Shown in pieces: positions 57,257 to 64,000 of a DNA stretch of 64,000 nt. The stretch's first letter is position 1, and each line of letters opens with the position of its first letter. The stretch is from assembly GCA_902812445.1 (NCBI GenBank), contig CADDZF010000001.1, positions 1 through 64,000 on the forward strand, given 5' to 3'. The notes beneath the pieces were generated by a model that was given only the letters and a program-made list of their open reading frames with translations, was not told the DNA's origin and did no database searches. This DNA comes from Methylococcaceae bacterium (GTDB lineage Bacteria > Pseudomonadota > Gammaproteobacteria > Methylococcales > Methylococcaceae). A program made the translations under genes and the position numbers.

Positions 57257-57925
57257 ATGCAGAACGCCCATAACAATAACACCAATGAGAGCGCCCATGA
57301 TCTCGAGCATCGGCAGTGGTTGACAAGTCATGCGTTGGTCCGCCAGCAAAAGATCAGGACCCGGATCATGCTGAGCTTGCTGCTGTTAAGCTTGTTCCTC
57401 ATGGTTTTGCTGCTTCCCGCCAAGAACCTGCTCGACATCTACGAGATCAAGCTTGCCATGGGCCCCAACGATGACGACCGGATGCAAGGGTATAACCAGG
57501 AGGTAGAGGCTCTGCAGCACAAAATCAGCGGTCTCATCACCGCCTCGATCGAAAGCAAGCTGCAGGTCATCGAGAACCGCATTCAGAGCGGAAAAATCTC
57601 TCTCGACGACATCAAGACCATCGAAGAGCTGAAAAACGATTTGAGCGTTCTGGAGGCGTATACGGTGAGGCCTGCGCTAATCAAGAGGACGGAAAAGCCG
57701 GCGTCCGCCGCGCGGCCGCGCAAGGCCGTGCACCCGCAAGACGGGCTGCTGGAAGAAGTTGCGCAGCTGAAGAGTCTCTTTTACTTCGCCGTCGCTTGTT
57801 TCGGCGTCATTGTCACGGTCATCGGCGGCTACTGGCTACAAGGCAGTTTGGGCTACAAGCGTATCGCGTCCGGCTTTGCAAAGTCACCCGCTTTGCTGGG
57901 AAGCAAAGAGCCGCCGAGCGATTAA
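57257..57925 (+). CDS. Orphan two-helix membrane protein with coiled-coil loop
   Basis: 222 residues from the ATG at 57257, six bases after GGGAGG; a TTG at 57236 is in frame. A short polar N-terminus rich in Asn/His is followed by a membrane helix (MLSLLLLSLFLMVLLLP, ~residues 39-55). A soluble stretch with heptad-like helices follows (LQHKISGLITASIESKLQVI; KTIEELKNDLSVLEAY), then a second helix (FYFAVACFGVIVTVIGGYWL, ~residues 175-194) and a short tail. I do not recognise a family. The topology suggests an inner-membrane scaffold with a periplasmic or cytoplasmic coiled coil. Confidence 0.7.
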   Translation: MQNAHNNNTNESAHDLEHRQWLTSHALVRQQKIRTRIMLSLLLLSLFLMVLLLPAKNLLDIYEIKLAMGPNDDDRMQGYNQEVEALQHKISGLITASIESKLQVIENRIQSGKISLDDIKTIEELKNDLSVLEAYTVRPALIKRTEKPASAARPRKAVHPQDGLLEEVAQLKSLFYFAVACFGVIVTVIGGYWLQGSLGYKRIASGFAKSPALLGSKEPPSD

Positions 57926-58105
57926 CCCTTCATTGAGCGGTCGACGAGCCTTTAGCGGCACGGCATCGCCCATGCTCGGCCTGGACCCATGTTGTTCTCC
58001 AAGCCTTGGCGCAGCGCCGATGATCGCGTCCGGCAAAATGCTCCTTCGGTCACTGGCGCGGCCTTATTCGGACCGCGCGGTTCCATCTTCGAAGCGGACT
58101 GAAAC

Positions 58106-59131
58106 GTGAACAGCCCGATTTCCGTCGCTCCGATGATGGGCTGGACCGACCGCCATTGCCGTTACTTTATGCGGCTCATTTCTCGCCATGCCCTGCTGTA
58201 TACCGAGATGATCACGGCCGGCGCCCTTCTACACGGCGATCGCGATCGTCTCTTGGGCTTTCATCCGCAGGAGAAGCCGCTGGCCATCCAGCTCGGCGGA
58301 AGCCATCCAACTGAGCTGGCGCAGTGTGCGGCGATCGCCGAACGCTATGGCTACGATGAAATCAATCTCAACGTCGGCTGCCCGAGTGACCGCGTGCAAA
58401 AGGGGCGCTATGGGGCTTGTCTCATGGCCGAGCCCAAGCTTATCGCCTCCTGCGTAGCCGCGATGATGGAAACCGTCTCGCTGCCCGTCACGGTAAAAAC
58501 CCGGATCGGCATCGATCAGCGAGATCGCTACGAGGATCTGGCGCACTTCGTCGCAACGATTGCCGCCGCCGGCTGCCGCAAGTTAGTCATTCACGCCCGG
58601 AAAGCCTGGCTACAGGGACTGTCTCCCAAGGAAAACCGGCAAATCCCGCCGCTCCGCCACGATCTGGTATGGCGGATCAAAAAAGACTTTCCGGCGTTGG
58701 AAATCGTCCTCAACGGCGGCATAGGCGATCTCGATGAGGCTGAGCGGCAACTGCACCACGTCGATGGCGTGATGATAGGCCGCGCGGCTTATCATCACCC
58801 TTACCTGTTGGCCGCGGTGGACCGCCGTTTCCACGGCGACTCGGGCCCGGTCAAACCGCGAGAACAGATCGTCGATGACATGATTCCTTATATCGAGGAA
58901 GCATTAGCCGGCAATGTGCGTCTAAACAGTATCACGCGGCACATGCTGGGTCTGTTCCATGGCGTCTCGGGCGGGCGGCGCTGGCGTCGCTATCTGAGCG
59001 AAAAAGCCGGGAAGCCGGGTGTTGCGGCCGACTTGTTGCAACGGGCGATTGATCGGCGGGATGATCGAATGCAGTCAAGCCTTGCGCGACAGGATCAGAC
59101 GTCTGTGGCCGATTCGGATCGGCTGGGTTAA
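58106..59131 (+). CDS. dusA: tRNA-dihydrouridine synthase A
   Basis: An FMN enzyme that reduces uridine 20/20a in the tRNA D-loop. 341 residues from a GTG at 58106: ISVAPMMGWTDRHCRYFMRL, LYTEMITAGALLHGD, EINLNVGCPSDRVQKGRYGA with the catalytic Cys, HARKAWLQGLSPKENR (specific to DusA), VLNGGIGDLDEA and VDGVMIGRAAYHHPYLL. The 180 bases upstream contain no recognised gene. folE follows after 24 bases. Confidence 0.95.
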   Translation: MNSPISVAPMMGWTDRHCRYFMRLISRHALLYTEMITAGALLHGDRDRLLGFHPQEKPLAIQLGGSHPTELAQCAAIAERYGYDEINLNVGCPSDRVQKGRYGACLMAEPKLIASCVAAMMETVSLPVTVKTRIGIDQRDRYEDLAHFVATIAAAGCRKLVIHARKAWLQGLSPKENRQIPPLRHDLVWRIKKDFPALEIVLNGGIGDLDEAERQLHHVDGVMIGRAAYHHPYLLAAVDRRFHGDSGPVKPREQIVDDMIPYIEEALAGNVRLNSITRHMLGLFHGVSGGRRWRRYLSEKAGKPGVAADLLQRAIDRRDDRMQSSLARQDQTSVADSDRLG

Positions 59132-59155
59132 ACCTTATCATTTGAGTATCGAGCC

Positions 59156-59710
59156 ATGCACAGGGAAATGGAAACCTCTTATTCGCAACTGCTTCATGCC
59201 ATCGGCGAAGACACTTCGCGCGAAGGTTTGGTCGATACGCCCAAACGCGCTGCGGCGGCTTTTCGCTTTCTCAACGGCGGTTACCATCAATCCTTGGAGA
59301 GCGTGTTGAACAACGCGGTCTTCGAAGCCGATACGCAGGACATGGTCATCGTCAAGAACGTCGAGCTGTACTCGCTTTGCGAACATCACCTGTTGCCGTT
59401 CATCGGCAAATGCCACGTCGGCTACCTGCCGAAAGGCAAAGTGATCGGCCTGTCCAAAGTCGCCCGCATCGTCGAGATGTATGCGCGCCGCCTGCAGATT
59501 CAGGAGCGGCTCACCAAACAGATCGCCGATGCCATCCAGACCGCGGTCAGTCCTTCAGGCGTCGCCGTCGTCGTTGAGGCCAAGCACTTGTGCATGATGA
59601 TGCGCGGCGTGGAGAAGCAAAACTCGGTGATGACGACCTCGTCCATGCTCGGCCTGTTCCGCGACCGCATCAGCACGCGCTCCGAGTTTCTCGACCTGAT
59701 CAACCGTTGA
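59156..59710 (+). CDS. folE: GTP cyclohydrolase I
   Basis: First enzyme of folate/tetrahydropterin synthesis, forming dihydroneopterin triphosphate. 184 residues: [40 protein letters not shown] with Zn-binding Cys/His, [40 protein letters not shown] with the second Zn Cys, and a terminal SEFLDLINR. The start could be the ATG at 59156 or 59168. It overlaps the hemH start by four bases. Confidence 0.96.
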   Translation: MHREMETSYSQLLHAIGEDTSREGLVDTPKRAAAAFRFLNGGYHQSLESVLNNAVFEADTQDMVIVKNVELYSLCEHHLLPFIGKCHVGYLPKGKVIGLSKVARIVEMYARRLQIQERLTKQIADAIQTAVSPSGVAVVVEAKHLCMMMRGVEKQNSVMTTSSMLGLFRDRISTRSEFLDLINR

Positions 59711-60732
59711 ACGAACTTCCATTGCCTCTGACCGGCGCGCTACCCGCAGGCGAGGGTCCTGGAATCCTGCTGGTTAACCTGGGCACGCCCGAAGCACCGA
59801 CACCCACCGCCTTACGCCGCTACTTGGGCGAATTTCTATGGGATCCACGCGTCGTCGAAATCCCGCGTCCGATCTGGTGGCTGATCCTGCACCTTTTCGT
59901 GTTATCTATCCGCCCGCGCCGGTCGGCCAAAGCGTATCGAAAAATCTGGACCGAGCGCGGCTCGCCTTTGCGTTTTTTGACCCAGGACTTGAGCCGCGCG
60001 TTGCAGAATGCCCTCGAAGTTCGCCTGGGTGGCCCTCTAACCGTCGCAACGGCCATGCGCTACGGCCAGCCGTCCATCAGGCAGGGGCTGGAAGCGCTGC
60101 GCCAGTCCGGTGTAAAATCCGTTATCGTATTGCCGCTCTACCCGCAATATGCAGCGGCCTCGACCGGTTCAGCGTTTGACGCTGTAGCCGATACGCTGAA
60201 AAGCTGGCGGCATATTCCGGAACTCCACTTTATCAGCGATTATCACGCCGATCCCGGCTACACCGGCGCGCTTGCCGAATCCATCCGACACTACTGGTCG
60301 GTCAGCGCGAAGGCACACTATCTTTTGTTCTCCTTTCACGGCCTACCGCAACGCTCCAGCTCGCAAGGCGATCCCTACTACGATCAATGCCAGCGCACCG
60401 CTCGCTTGCTTGCCGAAGAACTAGGGCTTGCGGACACTCGCTGGAAGCTGGTTTTTCAATCGCGTTTCGGTGCCCAGAAATGGCTGCAACCCTATTGCGT
60501 GGAGGTTCTGCAACAACTCCCACGACAGGGAATCCGCGAGGTAGATGTGGTCTGTCCGGGCTTTGCCGTGGATTGTCTGGAAACCCTGGAAGAAATCGCT
60601 ATGACCAATCGAGACGTGTTCCTGCATGCCGGCGGCTCAGATTACCGCTATATTCCGGCCTTGAATGCAACACCCGCGCACGCCGAGGCGCTGGTCGATG
60701 TGATCCTTGCCAGGTTGCGGGGCGTCCGCTAG
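59707..60732 (+). CDS. hemH: Ferrochelatase
   Basis: Inserts Fe2+ into protoporphyrin IX, the last step of haem synthesis. 341 residues beginning at a TTG (59707) within TTGA, so start and folE stop overlap by four bases, indicating coupled translation. Family blocks: [73 protein letters not shown] with the catalytic His, [17 protein letters not shown] and [16 protein letters not shown] longer frame from 59590 lies inside folE and is rejected. Confidence 0.95.
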   Translation: MNELPLPLTGALPAGEGPGILLVNLGTPEAPTPTALRRYLGEFLWDPRVVEIPRPIWWLILHLFVLSIRPRRSAKAYRKIWTERGSPLRFLTQDLSRALQNALEVRLGGPLTVATAMRYGQPSIRQGLEALRQSGVKSVIVLPLYPQYAAASTGSAFDAVADTLKSWRHIPELHFISDYHADPGYTGALAESIRHYWSVSAKAHYLLFSFHGLPQRSSSQGDPYYDQCQRTARLLAEELGLADTRWKLVFQSRFGAQKWLQPYCVEVLQQLPRQGIREVDVVCPGFAVDCLETLEEIAMTNRDVFLHAGGSDYRYIPALNATPAHAEALVDVILARLRGVR

Positions 60733-60784
60733 CCGGCATCCCCTTTGGTGCCAGCTCCTTGCCCTTGCATGCGAAGCGCTGCCT

Positions 60785-61627
60785 TCAGCCCCAATAAATC
60801 AGTTGAAAAAGCTCACGAAACTGTCTGTCCACTTCACCGTCGATCGCGTCCACAATGGTCTTATCGAGCGAGAGGAAACACCAGAGGGATGAATCCATGG
60901 CATCCGCGCGAGCGTTCAGGCTGAGAAGGCTTGCCAGCGTGACGATGCCCGCCTCCTGAGCGAACAGGAGGGCATCTTGCGGATGGCCGTGATGCTCGAT
61001 CGTGATGGCAATCACCTCGGGCAGCCGCCAGCGCTTCGCGAGTTCTGCACCGACTTCATAATGATCAAAGCCCATCGTCCTGACTTCCGCCGACCGCTCG
61101 CCCACGCCTTCAGCTTTCATCAGCAACGCGGCCGCGCGTGCCAGCTCCGGAATGCGGTGGTAAATGACCAGTCGCCCCACTTCGTGCAGCAGGCCGCAAA
61201 TGAATACTGAGTTCAGTCGCTTGCCCAACCGGTGCCGGTCCGTGAGGGCCTTGGCGAACAGTGCGCAGCGCACGCTGACGATCCAGAACTCGCGCATGGA
61301 CAGGATGCTGTTGGGGAGCGATGAAAACTTGTCCACGACCAACGTCGCCAGGACGAGGTTTCTCAAGTCGCGCTCGCCGAGGATGGTGACGGCGTGGGCG
61401 ATCGACGTGGTTCTCGAGGGAAACCCATAGAAAGCGCTATTGACGATTTTCAGCAGCCGCGCCGCCAGACCAGGATCGTGTTGGATGATGTGGGCGACGT
61501 CTTGCGCCGTCGCGTCAGGGTCTTCGAGCGCCCGATTGATCGCGAGAAATAACTCGGGCGGGGAAGCCAGTTGCACATTGCCGGCGAGAAGCTCGCGGAC
61601 GCTTATGGCGGGTAGATCAGGATTCAT
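60785..61627 (-). CDS. HDOD-domain signalling protein
   Basis: 280 residues that are almost entirely an HDOD domain, an HD-related output module without the full metal-binding set. Features: LASPPELFLAINRALED, VAHIIQHDPGLAARLLKIVN, GFPSRTTSIAHAVTILGER, FICGLLHEVGRLVIYHRIPE and VIAITIEHHGHPQDA. HDOD proteins regulate c-di-GMP signalling, motility or stress, usually by protein contacts. It is divergent from the receiver-GGDEF-EAL gene over 114 bases, suggesting a functional pair. It is convergent with hemH. Confidence 0.9.
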   Translation of the reverse strand: MNPDLPAISVRELLAGNVQLASPPELFLAINRALEDPDATAQDVAHIIQHDPGLAARLLKIVNSAFYGFPSRTTSIAHAVTILGERDLRNLVLATLVVDKFSSLPNSILSMREFWIVSVRCALFAKALTDRHRLGKRLNSVFICGLLHEVGRLVIYHRIPELARAAALLMKAEGVGERSAEVRTMGFDHYEVGAELAKRWRLPEVIAITIEHHGHPQDALLFAQEAGIVTLASLLSLNARADAMDSSLWCFLSLDKTIVDAIDGEVDRQFRELFQLIYWG

Positions 61628-61741
61628 TTATGCTGTCGTGCTTATCGGCTCGAGAGCCATCTTTCCCGGTAATGAGCGGCAGGTTAATATGATGGGTCAT
61701 CCGTCGTATCGATCCCGCATTTCGCACCCCTTCTCCGCTTC

Positions 61742-63580
61742 ATGACCCGACACCAGCACTTGCGGCAACAGGCCATCATCATCGCAGAATCTGACGAGCG
61801 GCAGAGGAATCAGATTGCCGCCATTCTCAGAGAGGCGGGGATCGGCAATCTGATTTTTGCCGAGCATCGCAACGATATCCTCAAGAAGCTGAGAAGCTAT
61901 CAGTATAGCCTCGAGACGGTCGGACTGATGATTTTGAGTGATGCGTTGCTGGAGCATGAGACGAAGAATTTCTGCGCGTCGATCGCCTCGGTCGAGAGCG
62001 GCTTCGGCATACCGGTGATCGTGCTTCAGGATGAGAACGCGTTTGCGGAAATCCAGCAGTTCGTTCCGCTGGACGCCCTGGGTTTCCATATCGTGGCCAA
62101 GCCGATCCGCGTGCGCGAATTTTTACCCATCGTCAATCTCTGTCTGCTGCTGAGACACGAACGGCAATTACGCCAGCGGCAGGAAGAACAGCTGATCAAT
62201 CAATTGTCCGAGCGCAAAGTCATGGAAGCCAGGCTCAAGTATCTGGTCGCCCATGATGAACTGACAGGTCTTGCAAACCGCCGCACCCTCGAAAAGAAAT
62301 TGCAAGCGGCCATTCATCGCTGCGTCAACTTCGGTCACCCGAGCGCGTTGCTCTATCTCGACCTGGACCACTTCAATCTCATTAATGACATCGAAGGCCA
62401 TGAGGCGGGCGAGCGCCTGTTGCTTGCCGTGATCAATCTGCTGCATGCCCACCTCGACAACGAACATTTCGCCGCCCGCATCGGTTTTGATGAATTTTGC
62501 ATCTATCTGGACGGCGCTTCGCGCCAGCACGCCTTGACCATCGCCGAACGCCTGCGCCGCGCGCTGGATGAATTCCGCTTCGTCACGGGCAACGACAGTT
62601 ATCGCATTTCGGCCAGCATCGGCATCGCTTTGTTGGAGCCTTCCCGGCATATCGATCACGCTAATCAGTTGATCGCCGATGCGCATCAGGCCTGTTATAC
62701 CGCAAAGAAAAACGGCCGCAACACGGTGTATCTGCACAGCGAGCAGAATATCGAGGTGCATAGGCGACATAAAGACATGGCGTGGCTGCCCCTCATCCGC
62801 GAGGCGCTGATCGAAAACCGTTTCTTCCTGGTGTTTCAGCCCGTGGTGCGCCTGGCGGACGGGCTGATCACGCATCATGAGGCGCTGATCAGGATGAAAG
62901 GCAAAGACTCTGAGGTAGTCAGACCGGGCGAATTCATCCCGGTGGCCGAAAGAATGGGGCTGATCCACCACATCGATCTGTGGGTCGTGGAGAATGCGAT
63001 CGATTTTCTCGCCTCCTTGCCCGAGCATTCCGCTGTCAACCTGACGATCAACTTGTCCGCCCACGCCTTTCAGGCGCGCTCGCTGCTGCCGCTGATCCAG
63101 CGGAAACTCGAAACGACCGGGATTTCGGCTTCCCGCATCACGTTCGAAATCACCGAAACCGCCATGGTCGGCAATTTCGAGCAGGCGCGCGAAATGATCG
63201 CCCGCATCCGAGCGCTGGGCTACCGCTTCGCGCTGGACGACTTCGGTTCCGGTTTCAGCTCGTTCGACTATATTAAAAAGTTTCCCGTCGACTTTCTGAA
63301 AATCGACGGTCAGTTCATTCAAAATCTTCTGGATGACGAAACCGATCAAGTGCTGGTGAAGGCAATGATCGATATCGCCCGCAAGTTGGGCAAGCTGACG
63401 GTGGCCGAATATGTCGAAAACCCCAAGGTGCTCGATCTGTTGATCCATTTGGGCGTTGATTTCGCCCAGGGCTATCTCCTCGGCAAACCATCCACCGAAT
63501 TGTTGCCGTTCCAGCGGATTTCCCTCGGCGACCATCGCCGCCTGTCGCCGCCGATATCCGATCCAGCGCCGCGGGATTGA
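61742..63580 (+). CDS. Receiver-like GGDEF-EAL protein with degenerate GGDEF
   Basis: 612 residues. The N-terminal ~130 residues resemble a response-regulator receiver (AIIIAESDERQRNQIAAILRE; GLMILSDALLE; GFHIVAKPIRVREFL), although a Ser stands where the phospho-acceptor Asp is expected. A coiled linker leads to a GGDEF domain with signature RIGFDEFCIYL (GGDEF replaced by GFDEF). A complete-looking EAL domain follows (HHEALIRMKG, INLSAHAF, FEITETAMVG, LDDFGSGFSSFDY, AEYVEN). It is probably a c-di-GMP phosphodiesterase whose GGDEF domain acts as a sensor. It resembles the C-terminal half of the protein at 39536-43354. Confidence 0.9.
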   Translation: MTRHQHLRQQAIIIAESDERQRNQIAAILREAGIGNLIFAEHRNDILKKLRSYQYSLETVGLMILSDALLEHETKNFCASIASVESGFGIPVIVLQDENAFAEIQQFVPLDALGFHIVAKPIRVREFLPIVNLCLLLRHERQLRQRQEEQLINQLSERKVMEARLKYLVAHDELTGLANRRTLEKKLQAAIHRCVNFGHPSALLYLDLDHFNLINDIEGHEAGERLLLAVINLLHAHLDNEHFAARIGFDEFCIYLDGASRQHALTIAERLRRALDEFRFVTGNDSYRISASIGIALLEPSRHIDHANQLIADAHQACYTAKKNGRNTVYLHSEQNIEVHRRHKDMAWLPLIREALIENRFFLVFQPVVRLADGLITHHEALIRMKGKDSEVVRPGEFIPVAERMGLIHHIDLWVVENAIDFLASLPEHSAVNLTINLSAHAFQARSLLPLIQRKLETTGISASRITFEITETAMVGNFEQAREMIARIRALGYRFALDDFGSGFSSFDYIKKFPVDFLKIDGQFIQNLLDDETDQVLVKAMIDIARKLGKLTVAEYVENPKVLDLLIHLGVDFAQGYLLGKPSTELLPFQRISLGDHRRLSPPISDPAPRD

Positions 63581-63650
63581 CCGCCGAGTCCCGACAGCGG
63601 AACAGCGCACCGGCCACAAACCCACTCGATCCTTGGTCTGATCACTCACG

Positions 63651-64000
63651 ATGGCCAGAAAACGGCGCTCAATCCACCGACCAAAACGCAACCGAAGGCA
63701 TTCGAGCTTCCTCATCGTCAGGCTGAGACGCTTTGCGCTTTGGCTGCTCTTGCCGGCACTCGCGCTGTCACTGGCCTATATGGTCTATCAAGACCACGCC
63801 GTGCGCCAGCAATTTGAAGGCAAGCGCTGGTCGCTGCCCGCGCACGTCTATGCCAGTCCGCTCGAGCTATACGCCGGCTACGCCATCGACGCCGACCAGC
63901 TCGAAGCGATACTCGAACAACTGAAATATCGCAACGACCCCGCGCTCTCCTCGGGCGCCTCCTATTATCGCCGGGGCAACCAGATCGCGTTGCGAACGCG
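63651..64000 (+). CDS. mrcB: Penicillin-binding protein 1B, N-terminal fragment (runs off the window)
   Basis: The frame from the ATG at 63651 stays open to the window edge (116 complete codons). It encodes a basic cytoplasmic stretch (KRRSIHRPKRNRRHSS), one membrane helix (FALWLLLPALALSLAYMVY), then FEGKRWSLPAHVYASPLELY and LEAILEQLKYRN, the UB2H-region start characteristic of PBP1B. The full enzyme is a bifunctional peptidoglycan glycosyltransferase/transpeptidase; those domains lie beyond the edge. Polarity and position show no link to the upstream signalling gene. Confidence 0.88.
   Translation, partial: MARKRRSIHRPKRNRRHSSFLIVRLRRFALWLLLPALALSLAYMVYQDHAVRQQFEGKRWSLPAHVYASPLELYAGYAIDADQLEAILEQLKYRNDPALSSGASYYRRGNQIALRT

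Noticed and set aside
62168-63715. 515-codon minus-strand open frame
   Set aside because: Antisense to the receiver-GGDEF-EAL gene, whose motifs are unmistakable; no homology in the reverse frame.

Overview
The window is a GC-rich (roughly 60%), densely coded chromosomal segment from a gammaproteobacterium. This assignment rests on gammaproteobacterial hallmark genes and neighbourhoods: bamC next to dapA, gcvR followed by a bcp remnant and an AI-2E/PerM protein, cytochrome c4-dsbA-engB with a small-RNA locus beside engB, class Ia nrdA/nrdB under NrdR-type boxes, and a PBP1B gene at the right edge. I cannot name the species; a methanotroph or purple-sulfur-type lineage is possible but unproven. 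No rRNA, tRNA or CRISPR was seen.

Layout. 0-6.3 kb: a possible transposase tail, then a complete SOS mutasome operon on the minus strand (S24 repressor, 45-aa small protein, imuA, imuB, dnaE2), with two copies of one palindromic operator. 6.3-10 kb: exported methyltransferase-like protein, CBS-GGDEF-EAL protein, hsp20 with a sigma-32-type promoter. 10-21 kb: purL, bamC, dapA, a giant DUF748/AsmA-like protein, gcvR, a broken bcp and a MITE-like repeat. 21-29 kb: PhoH-like ATPase, AI-2E-type permease, nrdA, glycosyltransferase, nrdB. 29-33.9 kb: rhlE, galU, cysC, a ComEA-like protein, moaE/moaD and divergent moaC.

33.9-48 kb: a minus-strand block of cytochrome c4, dsbA, an EEP-family hydrolase and a copper ATPase; engB with a convergent candidate sRNA; a very large PilZ-DUF1631-GGDEF-EAL protein; xthA and ubiD; and a compact bufferin-type RiPP operon (Cys-rich precursor, DUF692/MNIO enzyme, DUF2063 partner). 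48-55 kb: a decayed YncE/phosphatase gene, a TonB-dependent receptor and an intact 989-aa YncE/phosphatase. 55-64 kb: nth, second repeat copy, pdxJ, an orphan two-helix membrane protein, dusA, folE-hemH, an HDOD protein divergent from a receiver-GGDEF-EAL protein, and the start of mrcB.

Themes. Copper handling appears twice (copA block; bufferin operon). Three multidomain GGDEF/EAL proteins and an HDOD protein indicate heavy c-di-GMP-type signalling. The strongest second-look items are the ErsA/sX13/Spot 42-like sRNA beside engB with a sigma-E/AlgU-like promoter, the bufferin operon, and the mutasome operon with its self-encoded repressor and twin operators.
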